DNA of 64,000 nucleotides from Gari tellinella. Its lineage: Eukaryota > Mollusca > Bivalvia > Cardiida > Psammobiidae. The position numbers and the translations under genes are program-made. Positions 11,010-22,240 of the stretch are shown one piece after another. Location of the stretch: the NCBI GenBank assembly GCA_922989275.2, contig OV277858.1:12135527-12199526 (forward strand), in the 5' to 3' direction. The stretch's first letter is position 1. Each line of letters starts with the position of its first letter. Under the pieces are notes generated by a model. The model ran no database searches. It had not been told where the DNA came from and saw nothing but the letters and a program-made list of their open reading frames with translations.

Positions 11010-11579
11010 CTTTACATTATTTTCTCAACCAATCCTTCTGAAAATCGCGTATGCTATTTGAACATCAGCAAGCGAGATGCTGTTGATTGTAGCTGTTTAT
11101 ACGTCTGTTTTGGGATCAAATGCAACTCAAAGTAGTATTCTTTGACATTCTGCTGCGCCGCCTTTTCCTCTGACGTCGTCATTTCTTGCGTCTTCAGAAC
11201 ACGGTATCATTCTCCATAACTAGATATTTTTTTTTTAATGACGCTAAGTTAATGAATTTTTCCAAGATGACGTAATATATAAAACAACGTCAACATTCAT
11301 GACGCAATTTCGCGCAAATTCCGATTCGAAATTGCTTTGTAGGAGGTTGTAAAATGTACATCTTTAAATCTACGTTTAAAATGTTGGCGTGCGCCACATA
11401 ATCTGAACAACAGTAAATATTTACAAATAAAATAGGGTCATGTGTGTTCAGGAACCTTATAATTTTTTATTCAAATGTGAAAATGTTTGAAATAGCATTG
11501 GTAAAAAAAATCATAGAAATATCAGGTCGGGTTCTTCAAAAAAAATATTAGTCCACGGTGTTTTGGTACAGCCCTCGTA

Positions 11580-12299
11580 CATGCGTTTTAGGAAGAACTG
11601 TGACAATATGTGCCGGTCTAATAGATCTGCAAGCTTAAATAAACTAGATTAAATTATTAACATACTTCTTAGCTTTTGTATTTGAACTCATTAATCGTTT
11701 CAGTTACCGATTAAGTAACCCGTATATCTTGGAACCTGACCTGCATGGGTACCCTTTCACCACAAGTCATGCGCATGTGATAATCGAGATGCCTTTAAAA
11801 GTTTGGTTTACCTTCTGCTTATTATGCAATTGTCGTCTGCAAAACGTTGCCATATGTAACAACTCTCAATGTTCTGCATTTTTGTATAGACATTGTCAGC
11901 AGAATGTCAGACAGTTTAGTTTGACACAATATGAGCCGCCGCGTCATGCGGGGTTTTGTTTGGATCCAGACTGTTTGCAACAGTTATAACTAAAACACCC
12001 TGCAACAGACAGTAGATTAACCTATAGTCCCATATAAACTCGTTTTTTACGAACCTAATTTATTCCTGAATTGCAGAAAATAATTCAAGCTGTTATTAGG
12101 AAATAAGCAGACGACAGAAAAATAGACGATACATAGAACCGAAACAGAATGAGGCCCGACTATTTGAGACACCCAGTCCAAACTAGTCGCGTGCCGTTAC
12201 ATGCTATTCTCAATCAAAGGCAGCGAAAAAAGTATATTTCTACGATAAACCAAACAACAAGCAGATGGCAATTTCAATAAGGTGATGAGTTTGGTATAT
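11580..12299. other. Unassigned, with a possible degenerate hairpin block
   Basis: About 11930-11980 ('gccgccgcgtcatgcgg', then 'ggatccagactgtttgca') resembles the flank of hairpins H1-H4, but the stem is degraded. Nothing else was recognised. Confidence 0.35.
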
Positions 12300-12445
12300 T
12301 TATTCTGGAAATTGAATTTATTGACCATCGAAACGGACGTCCAAGCAATTCCTTGCATTTGAAAAATTGCCCGGAGGGAAACCGAATCATTTCGTTATGG
12401 CAAAAATACAGTTAAACACGTTAAATTCTGATGTTTGTTTGCATT
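12300..12445 (+). repeat. R1 fragment
   Basis: It contains 'gaccatcgaaacggacg' and 'aaaaatacagttaaac', which match the middle of R1 (compare about 60890-60985). The fragment is short and diverged. Confidence 0.6.
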
Positions 12446-12552
12446 CCAGTATACATGTTCACCTGAATTCTACCTTCTCAACTGTTGGCAGCCTTGGGGA
12501 TATCACTACCTTTAGGGTCAGTGTGATTCAGACTGAATTTTGCATAGTTCCA

Positions 12553-12965
12553 GCTTGCTTGGATCAGATGAGAACGCTTTTAGCAACACGTTTGGCCTAT
12601 GTACACTTGTCTCTGATGCCTCTCTTGTGTGCCTTGTAGCATCTCCTCTTTCTTTGTATTACTTTGTTTACTTCTTCATTCAACACCAAATATATACCTC
12701 ACATGGACATCCTTAGTTGACCATAACCACTGTAAGGTCTATTCAGAAGCTTACGTCAAAATTCCTCTACACCATATGCCTGATAAACCACTGTGATTTC
12801 AAGAAAGACATCTAAACATTTTTTCCGCACGTCCTGGTCCTTCAGCTTCCAGGGCTGAAACTTGCGGTGTTCATAAGGTTGTATCGTTACAAGGAAATCA
12901 CCTACCAAATGCCTGTGTTGTGTTGCATATTCCTCTCCTAGGATAGTATCTGTTGAAAAAAGCAT
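12553..12965 (-). pseudogene. RTE-type LINE fragment (endonuclease end and linker)
   Basis: The minus-strand frame from 12965 contains TQHRHLVGDFLV and KFQPWKLKDQDVRKK, the sequence that follows the apurinic endonuclease in RTE LINE proteins (related to the craniofacial-development-protein-2-like EN). After an in-frame stop near 12755 the same order continues as LNEEVNKVIQRKRRCYKA and AKRVAKS, the linker before the reverse transcriptase. Two or more stops interrupt it. No RT follows. It is a 5'- and 3'-truncated dead fragment, different in sequence from the RTE relic at 42-44.7 kb. Confidence 0.75.
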
Positions 12966-13489
12966 TGAAAACTTACCATAAGAGCAAAAGCTAATGGTTG
13001 TTGAAACTGTGGAGGCATTCAGTGTACAAAGGTTTCACGTCCCACTGAATCCGAAATAACTTGAAAGTCCTTAAGATCTGTACATGTAGCATATGATGAA
13101 ATGATCACATGTCAATAGAATAAGCAGTCTGGAAACGTACATTCTTTATTTAGACAGTTTAAGTTTTTTAACTTGAATTCCCTTAAACTTGTGAAAATAT
13201 TCAGTTGGCGAACATCATGTTTAAGATATCGAATCAGAATGTGTGAGTCATATAAGCTATCTTGAGCAAATGTCATGACAAAAAGAGAGTTCTCATTTCT
13301 TTGCAGACACTTCAGACTCTTTAGACTCACTTTAGACTCTGACCTGTAGTTAATTTGATATTACATAAGTGTACTTACAGTGTACAAGGATGTTAACAAC
13401 GTATTGAAAATGTCAGAAGAGTTTGGAGCCAGATACGAAAACAGGTAACGTTTTTTGAGTCGTACATGGTTCTATGTCCATTTTGTGAA
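12966..13489. other. Unassigned
   Basis: Nothing recognised. Confidence 0.4.
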
Positions 13490-13673
13490 CCAATAAAGTT
13501 ATATATACCGCTGGAAATCTACTTTTAAAAGATATCTCCTGTTGCAAACTATATTTTTATCCGAGCTTTCTTTTTGAAGTTATTGCCAGTATAACAATGT
13601 TCTATCTCCATGTTTATGTTTTCTTGAGTCTTACAATGATATATGACCAATTTATCAAGTCATTGTGTTCTAA

Positions 13674-13952
13674 TTGGATCACGTGACAGACATGTTAAAT
13701 GCGCTCTTCATGGTTATTGGCGTACAATGTAATAAGCGAAATACCCATGTTTCTTTAGTTCAATGTGAAATTGTTAATTTAACGCAGATAGCTGCTTTAC
13801 ACATTATGAAAGTAAAACTGACTACCCTTTTAAAGAAGCCCCACCAAGCCAAGTTCGACGAGACAGACTTTCTAAACCGAGGTCCAATATTTCTGTATTT
13901 TACACAAGCCATATCTTTGAAGAACCAAATAGTTCTGATGATAACAGTATAG
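13674..13952 (+). pseudogene. R2 conserved segment 1 (unknown)
   Basis: The open frame gives VIGVQCNKRNTHV and DFLNRGPIFLYFTQAI. The sister at 31166..30918 (-) gives VIGVQCNVRNTDI and DFLNRGPMFLYFTLAI. An indel in the middle shifts the alignment, so at least one copy is broken. The protein is not recognised. It could be an exon relic or a chance frame in a repeat. Confidence 0.4.
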
Positions 13953-13975
13953 GAAATCTCACTCATGTTCTCTTT

Positions 13976-14125
13976 ATGAGCTCTCCTCTTCCTGGGGAGT
14001 CACATCAGCCCATTTATATGCAAGATATGGATGTTAACAACAACAAACCAAATCAAATGTTTAAGAAGCATTATGATTTTCTTTCATCGCTTGTCAGCGA
14101 CCTGAGGTTCTTGGCAGACAAAACA
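13976..14125 (+). pseudogene. R2 conserved segment 2, exon-like (unknown)
   Basis: The frame reads SSPLPGES, YMQDMDVNNNKPN, then FLSSLVSDLRFLADK. The sister at 26718..26473 (-) reads SSPLPWES, HMQDTDVNNNNKPN, FLSSLVSHIGFMAEE. Length differences between the two (one extra Asn codon, and three residues before the MQD block) are multiples of three, which is unusual for neutral decay. No known domain was recognised. Coding capacity is possible but unproven. Confidence 0.45.
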
Positions 14126-14690
14126 AAAATATCCTCTAAGATAAATATATTGACAGCAATTGACTTCTACTGTTTTCTATATAAAACATTTATCTAACAC
14201 TGATTCTCTTACAAGCTGGTTACGTTCTCAAATGTAAGCTCTTATTTTTTTTAGGTTTACTGAACAGTACCTTTTAATTAACCATAGTAACGATTCAATT
14301 ATAACAAGTTAAAGTAATAAAAACTACTAAAGAAGATTTGTGGTAATTTTAGAATTGATATAGAACATTGTACAAAGTTAATTGATTATGCAAATGTCTA
14401 TTGTATTATTGATAATGTTCTATGTCCACAAAATGGACATAAAACATTGTAACAATGAGTGAAATAGAAGGTAGAGTTTGAGAAATGATCTATCTCGAAC
14501 CAAAAGTAAATCATATCTCAAACATTTGCTTACAATCCTCATCAGACTTTAACCAACACCCTTTTGCATTCATAATTCATCAGGTAAAGTCAAAATGCTG
14601 TTTAATGGGTCACAAATTTGATTTTTTCAAAACAACCCTCATGTGAGATGGAACATTATAAGACTTACACGATGACAATACATCAAAAAG

Positions 14691-15985
14691 AGCTTTAACA
14701 ATTGTATAACTAATGATATGACCAATATTTATATTCTTGGTCTATACCGTTTTGCACTACATGTATTGTGAATCCCTTTATAAGATGATGCAATTCGTTC
14801 TTTTAACAACCGAATGAGTGTTTGCATGTATGGTTATGTTTGAGGGTACTTATCATTGTTTGTAGATACACCTTTATTCTTATTGAAACTATGGTTATTT
14901 TGAGAAAATATATAATAACGATTATTAGTTTTTAACAATCATTTCGTATTAAATATCTTAACAGATCAGTTGTGAAAAACTGTTGTTTTATTATTTAATG
15001 CACGTTAGACAATTCTATATTATTGATTGTATCGAAAAGAAGGGGGAAAATCCTCACGAAGGGTGGTTTAGAAGTATTGAAAAAAATACTTTGGCTTCCT
15101 AGATTTTATTAGACTTTTTTGTATTATATCACAACACATAGAGCTTGAAAAAAAAACCACTTATTTTATTTCTGTTGCAATTTGTTTGAGGTAAGGCTCC
15201 TTATGCTTACAGATTGACTGGTCTATAAAGTAGTTCATATTTAAAGAGTTTGAATCTGTTTGGCTTATTTTCAACATTTTTTATATTTTCATTCTTAGGG
15301 TTAATTAGACACACATCTGAAGTTCTTTGTCACCAATTAAAATACATATTGTATATTTAGAAATTCCGATTTTGTACTTTTTACGAGCCTGGAGGACGTG
15401 CATGGTTTTTAAGATCTCGACCAGATAAACGTAAGCCCAAACCTTGGCTACTACATAATTTCTACATACTGTCGTCATCCAAGAACATTGCTGGTTATTC
15501 AGAGAATGTTCTTTCAAGGACAATGCAGCAGCAAGCTAAGGATGCTTGGGAAAAAAGGAGAGAACTCTTAGTGTCCTAGAATCGGTTTTAGGTGATAAAC
15601 ATGAAAAGTCAAGTGAAACACCTAGAAAGCCACCGTCTATCAGAACCTATTGAGAATCGCATCCTACCAAAAATTAAAGAGTGGATCAGAAAATTAAAGA
15701 TGTTCGACGATAAAGGCAAACATCAGGAGCTTTGATGAAATAAGGACGAACCACTGGCACCAGAGTCATGGACTTATAATATGTGTGTATTTACATTTAG
15801 ATGCATTTTTATTTCTTATACATACAGAGAAGAATATATATACACACAGAGACATAATAAGTCTATGAATGTGGTGTCAGTGGTTAGAACTGTATCTACC
15901 GGTAAGTAATGTATACTATATATGAAGGCGGAAATTTTGATGTGTACGCTCTATAGTCTCTATCTACTAGATTCTGGATGTAGAA
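14691..15985. other. Unassigned, 1.3 kb
   Basis: No repeat relation was seen. Around 15600-15735 a broken plus-strand frame reads HLESHRLSEPIENRI and KIKEWIRKLKMFDDKGKH, which looks protein-like, but it is stopped on both sides and not recognised. Confidence 0.35.
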
Positions 15986-15989
15986 CCTT

Positions 15990-16260
15990 TTTTCCGTTCT
16001 GTTAGCAACGTCTTTTGTATGGGAATGGAAATAAAAATAAAAATGTGAGTTGACTCTAGATATGCCTCTACCTACCGGTCTGCTATTTTTTACTATAAGA
16101 TCTATTAGATATAGATTCTTGATCTATAAGATGTTCCCCCCCAAACGTTAGCAATGTCTATCGTATGGGATTGAAATAACAAAAAAAAAAAAAAAAAAAT
16201 ATATATATATAATTATATAGATCTATCACGATGAGCTTCTACCGGTCTGCTTATCTACTA
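15990..16260 (+). repeat. Two-copy tandem duplication, ~150 bp
   Basis: 'gttagcaacgtcttttgtat' (16002 onward) and 'gttagcaatgtctatcgtat' (16147 onward), each followed by an A-rich run and then by 'taccggtctgct', mark two diverged tandem copies. The second contains a poly(A) run and a short (TA)n. Confidence 0.7.
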
Positions 16261-16577
16261 TTATAAGACCATGGTATGAAACCAATTCTACACCGTGTCA
16301 CTTCAACCACAAGAATAACTATCTAAAACGCATTCAATCCAAACCAAATCTTTTGCAATCCATAGATAAGATATTTTTCTATCCAAAATACACTTCTTCG
16401 ACGGTTGATTTGAATACGTAACTACAAGAATCAAGATTGAAGCCGGTATTTTACCAAACAGGGATTTCCTCCACCCCCTGGTGGACTCACGAGCGGTGTT
16501 TCCATCCGCTGTTCCATTTGCCCCATACGCGTTATACTTAAATAGTATTTTTATAATAAAAGTCGCGTTAGAATTAA

Positions 16578-16910
16578 AATAACCAATTCGTAGGTGTACA
16601 TTACCGTGCATTAGATCAAAGTTAGTCGTTGAGATGTGATGTGGGTAATTAGATCACTCTGCCTAAAGGCCTCGTGATCTAAAGACTCCACATCTCAACT
16701 GTGCAGTCGTTGAGATGTGGTGTGGGTAATTAGATCACTCTGCCTAAAGGCCTCGTGATCTAAAGACTCCACATCTCAACTGTGCAGTCGTTGAGATGTG
16801 GTTAATTAGATCACTCGGCCGAAAGGCCTCGTGATCTAATGACACCACATCTCAACTCCTAACTGTGATCTATGCACGGTAATGAACACCTACGAAGGTG
16901 TTATTTCTTA
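16578..16910. repeat. Nested palindrome with three tandem inner hairpins
   Basis: Outer arms 'cgtaggtgtacattaccgtg' and 'cacggtaatgaacacctacg' pair across the whole block. Inside lie three hairpin units (16628-16699, 16709-16780, 16790-16856), each closed by GTTGAGATGTGG...CCACATCTCAAC with a second inner stem, TTAGATCAC...GTGATCTAA. Units 1 and 2 differ by about one base and repeat with an 81-bp period, so the amplification is recent. A single-hairpin version is at 22069-22240 in the same orientation. Confidence 0.9.
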
Positions 16911-17439
16911 ATTAGAACACAGTAGGACATTATTTTAATATAGACAAAATTCCAAGCGAGACACAGCTTGTCATGTAAATGTTTAATATTCAGTATGTAA
17001 GAGTTATATTCAATCGTTTCATGGGTCTCTAATGGAACCTTTTGTATTGTAGTCTCAATATCTCTACATTTTCCATAGAATACATTGTCTACTATTTGGA
17101 CAGTTGTTTCCAGAGTCACATTTACAGGTGGAATTGTCATCCCATAAAACTAGTATATCGTTGCCAAACAAATTTACAATCAACACATTCGCCTGTGTGT
17201 GGTTTGATTTTTGTGAAGTTTGACACTATTACGCGTAAGTTTCAAGATGTAACTTTTTCATGACCTGGTTGGAAAAGATTTACAATATCTAAAACATTTA
17301 CACAAGTGATTTTGTAAGACAAAGTGTATATATGTCATGAAATTGTTTGGGACTAGGATTAATAAAACCACGGACAAATAGGTGATTAACCGCGTTGTTT
17401 GCTGTTTTATTTTGAAGAAGAAGAATCGGGGTTTCGCGC
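16911..17439. other. Unassigned
   Basis: Nothing recognised. Confidence 0.4.
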
Positions 17440-17870
17440 AAAGTCACATATATATTATACACTAGCATATTGATTGCACTTGATATCAGTTAAATTCCTT
17501 TGTTCCTTTTAATATCAGCAATATATATGGCATAAATAATGAAGAAAACGCATATGAAAGCTTTCTGTTATACTTTTATATAGCATTAATCAGTTGACAT
17601 TACATGAATGTGTGAGGTAAGCTAAGTGTGAAACACACGTAATGAAGACAGGAATTACAGGAAACTTCGTTCAACACTAAGAAATTGGCCTGTTTATTCA
17701 CATATAACTATGGTTCATTGAATAGAGATGTCGGATATTCAAATGCTGAAGATATTAAAACACATGTCTACTGTGAAAGTAAATCATATCTAGAGAGAAC
17801 ACTTAAAAGAATAACATGAATCTGCATTTTAAGATAGAAAAGGTTATTGGGAGCTGGCTCGAAAAAACAA
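17440..17870 (+). repeat. Inverted-repeat arm, left (pairs with 19800-20232)
   Basis: 'tcctttgttccttttaatat', 'ataatgaagaaaacgcatat' and 'tattcaaatgctgaagatat' recur inverted at 20180, 20125 and 19915. The arms are about 430 bp long with substitutions and small indels, and enclose the inverted R1 copy B. The structure resembles a foldback element of about 2.8 kb. Confidence 0.75.
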
Positions 17871-17929
17871 ACAAATATGACCCTTCAAACGCTTGGAAGC
17901 AATTATTTCCAAAACTGAAAAATGGTAGA

Positions 17930-19175
17930 TACAGCTTCGTTCAAATACTGGTCCTGCTTTAAATGACTATATTATCACTATAATAACTGTATATTCATTA
18001 TTTGTCAATACTTTCTAAAACATGTTTGACAAATAAATTCATTTTTGTTGAAACAGAACATAAAACTGGTGTACAACTACGAATATTGATATAAAAATTT
18101 AAGTGCAGATCTATTCTGGTTGAAAATATTTTCTCGCCCATCGCAATACATATAAAATCATGATAATATTGTTTTAACCGATCATTACCTTTTGACACCT
18201 TCTTTCGTATTAGACAAAATGGATTTTCAGCAGTTTACACATTTTAATTAACGCTTGTGTAAATGCTTATCAAAACCAATGCAGACGAACAGTGTACATC
18301 ATGCTAAAGGTCAATGACAAAGGAAAACTGAATACAACGAAATAGAATGCCAAACTGGTTAAAGGTCTTTAGAAATGTTTTAGAAATTATCCCCATAGGC
18401 TGTGTTTGATACACTTAACGAACCAATATATTTGTACAGCCTTATTCAAAATCATTCGGGTGTATTTTCGAACACGTTAGGATTAATCAATGTTTTGTTA
18501 AGATCTTTAAACACACAAGCTATTTTAATAGTATGCTACGCTATTCCATTTTTTAATGTGCCGCGAATAGATTTATCTCGTAGGACAATAATATCATAGT
18601 TTAAATACATTTCAGCATGATAACGGTAGATGACCTTGTAACCGGGTAGTCATAGATATATTAGTTTCGCCTTACAATAGAGTCAATATACACCGGATAC
18701 CGCCTCAATATTAACTGTTTACGTATAAAGGCGACTTTATCGCTACAGCTCTATCTGTGTAGGCTATAACACTTTTTTATTGTTTTTTCTTGTTTTAATT
18801 TTAAACTGTGATATACTTATTTTGAATTATTAGATACATGCTAACATCAATTGTATAAGAGTCTGACTGTATACTTGCCACGGTAAAATGATTTGATGTC
18901 CATCGGGGCAAAGTTTGAAGTACACAATTGAAATATGTCCATTTCAACGGTCATTAAATTCTATTGCCAAACATACGCATCCCCAGATTGAAAATACATC
19001 GGCTTGTCGAATGGAGAAACAAATCGGTTTGGATCCCAACCAGAATCCGTGTTAAGATTGTTTTACATTAAACACGCATCAATAATGCACCGATTTTAAA
19101 GGACTTTTACATGTAAGATAGCTGTACAAAGTGATGTTAACTACTAGACTGATCGTTATTTTCGATGTTATCTGC
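17930..19175 (-). repeat. R1 dispersed repeat, copy B
   Basis: Read on the minus strand it follows R1 from 'agataacatcgaaaataacg' (about 19175) through 'gatgcgtgtttaatgtaaaa', 'aatttaatgaccgttgaaat' and 'gacctttagcatgatgtaca' to 'gtcaaacatgttttagaaag' (about 18030). It is close to full length and has no foldback element at the point where copy A is split. Confidence 0.8.
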
Positions 19176-19799
19176 AAGGCCTCGCTCTTTTCTATAACCA
19201 TACACAATATTATAAAACCTTACTACAATAACGGGGAATCGCTTTGTTTTTCGAAAATAATTTTGCAGATTTATCGCACTAAAATTAAAGTCGAAATATC
19301 TAAGGCATGTTTTGTTTGAGTCCGTAAATATGTTATTTTAAGCGTTAGAGTGGTGTACTATGTGTTTCTTTACTATGTGTTGGGTCCTTGTATCATATTC
19401 CCTTGTAAGGCTTTTCTTCTGACAAATTTGATTTTGGTACAAATAAACGAACAACAAAACAAAGTTTAACGAGCGACTGACAGCAATCCAAGAACTTAAC
19501 TTCCAAGTACCAGATGAAAGTTGAGTTAAACTTCTCATTTCACATGTCGCATTGCCAGCCCGTCATGAATAACGTAGAGGACAATGCACATTAATATAAA
19601 GTCGCCTCTGAGTAGAATTGGTTTATGTTACATTAACATTAAATACCTTGCCATACGTGCTAACAACAAATAATTAAAATTACATTTGACCGAGCTATCG
19701 ACCACACAGTAACTCAATCCAATTTTCATAAGCAAGCAGCTAATATAGATATATGAAATTCAGCGTTTTAACATACACTTGTATAGTTCTGGATACAAG

Positions 19800-20232
19800 T
19801 AATACAGAGAGCTCCCAATATCCTCTTTTTATTAAAATGAAGCTACTTTTAAGTGTTCTCTCTACACATGCTTTACTTTCACAGTAGACATTTGTTTACT
19901 ACAACTTATATCTTCAGCATTTGAATACTCGACATCCATATTCAATGAACCATATTAACATCTGAATAGACAGGCCAGTTTCTTAGTATTAAATGAACAT
20001 AATGTAGAACGATACTGTAAATGCTCTCTGCATTACGTGTGTCTAACACTAAGGGTAATTGACACATTTATGAAAATTCAACTCAATAATGCTGGATAAT
20101 ACATAATACAGAACATTTCCATATGCGTTGTTTTCATTATTTACGACATAGATAATCTTGATATTAAAAGGAACAAAGGATTGTAACTAACATCAGGTAA
20201 AATCAATATGCTTGTATATACTATGTAATAGT
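19800..20232 (-). repeat. Inverted-repeat arm, right (pairs with 17440-17870)
   Basis: Inverted partner of the left arm. The 600 bp between copy B and this arm (19176-19799) show nothing recognisable. Confidence 0.7.
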
Positions 20233-20599
20233 TAGAGGTTATTGCAATGCTTCTTAATGATCAAGAAGCCAAAACATGAGGGAGCTTGCGACCGAATGTG
20301 GCTCCTTAATTATTAAGTGTTTTGAAACAAAAACTCTAACCATTTTAGTATTTGACCCGCCCACTTGTGACGTCATTTGCAGAGTGATGCAAAATATGTT
20401 TGCTCCGTCGACAGGACTGGTGTGTCTCCAAGCACTATGGCACATGGTGATTTCTTTTAAAGCGGGATTGAATTAGATTTTAAAACTGATGTTAAATTAG
20501 ATCTAGTGATTTATTGGAATAATCAACAATTGAGCAATGTTCTACCACTCAGTTATTTGACATCACACGTATATCCATTTTAACATTATTGATTAAATA

Positions 20600-20960
20600 T
20601 GCAGGCGGCCGCTTGATGCAGGATAAAATCATGCAGAAAGCTCTTAACTATTGGAAACTTCTGCATACATTTTATCAATAATTAAGCAGTCACCTGGGTT
20701 CTCAATAGAATCCACATTTGTAGAATTGAATACAGAAGGTTGCTTAAAGCAGCTTTGAGTAATGCAGAAAGCTCCTAGATATATAAAATGTCTTCATTAT
20801 ATATATTTTGTTCAGCATTAAGCAGTCAACTTTTAGAGATCTCAGTAGAATACCCGTTTTTAACATTGAATACAGGCTGTTTCTCAATACAGCATACAGT
20901 ACTGCAGAAAACTCTAGAGCTTTCTGCATTAATTTGGTCTTACACTAAGCAGTCGCAGCT
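20600..20960. repeat. Hairpin-rich tandem repeats ('gcagaaagctc' family)
   Basis: Two diverged tandem units share 'aagcagtca', 'gaattgaatacag'-like sequence and 'tgcagaaagctc'. Near 20897-20923 the sequence TGCAGAAAACTCTAGAGC continuing to TTTCTGCA is a near-perfect palindrome. A related inverted block is at 40437-40560. Confidence 0.65.
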
Positions 20961-21032
20961 CGTTTGTCTTTAGTGATCATTTGATTTTGGGCACTCAAAA
21001 ATTCCTAAATCAGACATTGTAGTTTTTCAAAA

Positions 21033-22001
21033 ATGACCAGAAAAAAGCTTTCTTTTGGACGTTACAGGGCAATAGGGCATGTGTGTTTTAATGAGAATTT
21101 ATACACAAATACGTTTCGTCTATACGTTAAGTATAATTACGCGCTTGGTACATATAGCTGTTCTTATTCAAGTTATTGTTTATCTTTCACAGTCTGGATG
21201 CTGAAGAATGATTATCCAAATGACAACTTTGAAGTTATGGAATACTTTGATCTAGACACATGGCATCAAACGTTTTATGCCAGTTTGCAAAAAAAGGTGG
21301 AAAAGACTACTCCAAACCGTCATTAGATCATAAGGAACCCATATGTGATGAAGACTTAAACAAACTTTATCAACGTGGATTGCTTTCCGAAAGAAAACCC
21401 ACAAAGTTTACAAAATTAAGTATTATTTAAGCTACATGTAGTTGCTCAGTTGGGATTCAAAGGCCACAAGGGACTTCATCAGCTAACGAAAAATTCATTT
21501 GTAATCAAAACTGACCCAAAATGAAGGACATATGTTACGACGGCATACAATGAAGCTGAGAAGACCCACCATGGCCTAGACACCAGGGAGCACGCCAAAG
21601 AACCTTATAATGTATTCATCTGAAGGTGAATATTGTCAAGTAAAATATTTTCAATTGTATATATCCAAACTAAATCCCAATTGTGATAGGTTTTTCAAAT
21701 GCCTATAAGAACATTTGATGGGAAAGAACAAGAAATATTGTATGAATACTCTACTGTAGGTGTAAACAAGCTATCAATCTTTATGGCCAACCGGTCTACT
21801 AATGCTTGTTTGTCTAACATATATACCAACCATTGTATTAAGTCTTCAGTAACTACAATATTACACCGCAATGTTGTTTGCAACACATCAATCATGTCAG
21901 TAGCAGGGCACAGAAACGTGCAAAACTTAACGTCATACATAAAACAACTGATGCTGAAAGATTCAGTCGAAGTAAAATATCGGGGGTTAAAGCCGTGTTA
22001 A
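21033..22001 (+). pseudogene. Tyrosine recombinase relic, DUF3504/Crypton type
   Basis: Blocks in changing frames follow the order of the DUF3504 (Crypton-derived, KIAA1958/ZMYM-like) recombinases. At about 21290-21400 is KKGGKDYSKPSL followed by EPICDEDLNKLYQRGLLSE. At about 21450-21610 is GLHQLTKNSFVIKTD, then YVTTAYNEAEKTHHG. The last open stretch, 21655..22001, has YISKLNPNCDRFFQM, GVNKLSIFMA, YTNHCIKSS and SVAGHRNVQNLTSYI. The catalytic HxxR box reads HCIK, Arg changed to Lys, while the GH and the Tyr of the last box are kept. At least three frame changes and one stop show it is dead. The family recombines DNA through a phosphotyrosine link. The first ~70 codons from 21033 are not recognisable, so the true 5' end is unknown. 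Confidence 0.85.
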
Positions 22002-22068
22002 GTAACAGGAACAGCCACAATTGCGTCGGTAGCAACTGACAACGCTTCCGGTATCCCGTAAGAATTAA

Positions 22069-22240
22069 AATAACAGATTCGTAATTGTCCATTACCGTGC
22101 ATTAGATCACAGTTAGTCGTTGAGATGTAGGTAATTAGATCACTCGCCCTAAACGCCTCGTGATCTAATGACTTCAAATATCAACTTCTTACTGTGATCT
22201 AATGCACAGAAATAAACACCTAGGAATTGGTTTATTTCTT
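22069..22240. repeat. Nested palindrome, single-hairpin copy
   Basis: Same outer ('ccattaccgtgcattagatc' / 'gatctaatgcacag') and inner ('attagatcac' / 'gtgatctaatgac') stems as 16578-16910, but one hairpin only, with a degraded closing stem. Both copies are preceded by 'agaattaaaataac'. It lies about 70 bp after the recombinase relic. Confidence 0.85.

Larger units (their letters stand above)
10016..11577 (-). mobile_element. mariner-like element, dead
   Basis: The left end CGAGGGCTGTCCCAAAACA and the right end, read inverted as CGAGGGCTGTACCAAAACA, form a terminal inverted repeat of about 20-30 bp, flanked by TA (10014-10015, 11578-11579). TA target choice and CGAGGG-type ends are typical of mariner. 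It is 1562 bp long, slightly above the usual ~1.3 kb, partly because of two (TA)n arrays. The transposase fragment inside runs on the minus strand. Confidence 0.9.
13490..14690 (+). repeat. R2 repeat, copy 1 (uninterrupted)
   Basis: The whole stretch has an inverted, heavily interrupted sister between 23935 and 31380. Shared runs include 'gttattggcgtacaatgtaa', 'atagttctgatgataacag', 'gctctcctcttcct', 'gatagatcatttct' (inverted) and 'tgctgtttaatgggtc'. Because copy 1 lacks the Tc1, the 0.6-kb insert and the LINE found in copy 2, it is the empty-site reference for all three. R2 may be a mobile element or part of a duplicated gene; no known domain was found. Confidence 0.85.

Noticed and set aside
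10854..11135. 93-codon plus-strand ORF
   Set aside because: Antisense to the mariner transposase fragment.
16303..16611. 102-codon minus-strand ORF
   Set aside because: It starts inside the palindrome arm and has no recognisable domain.
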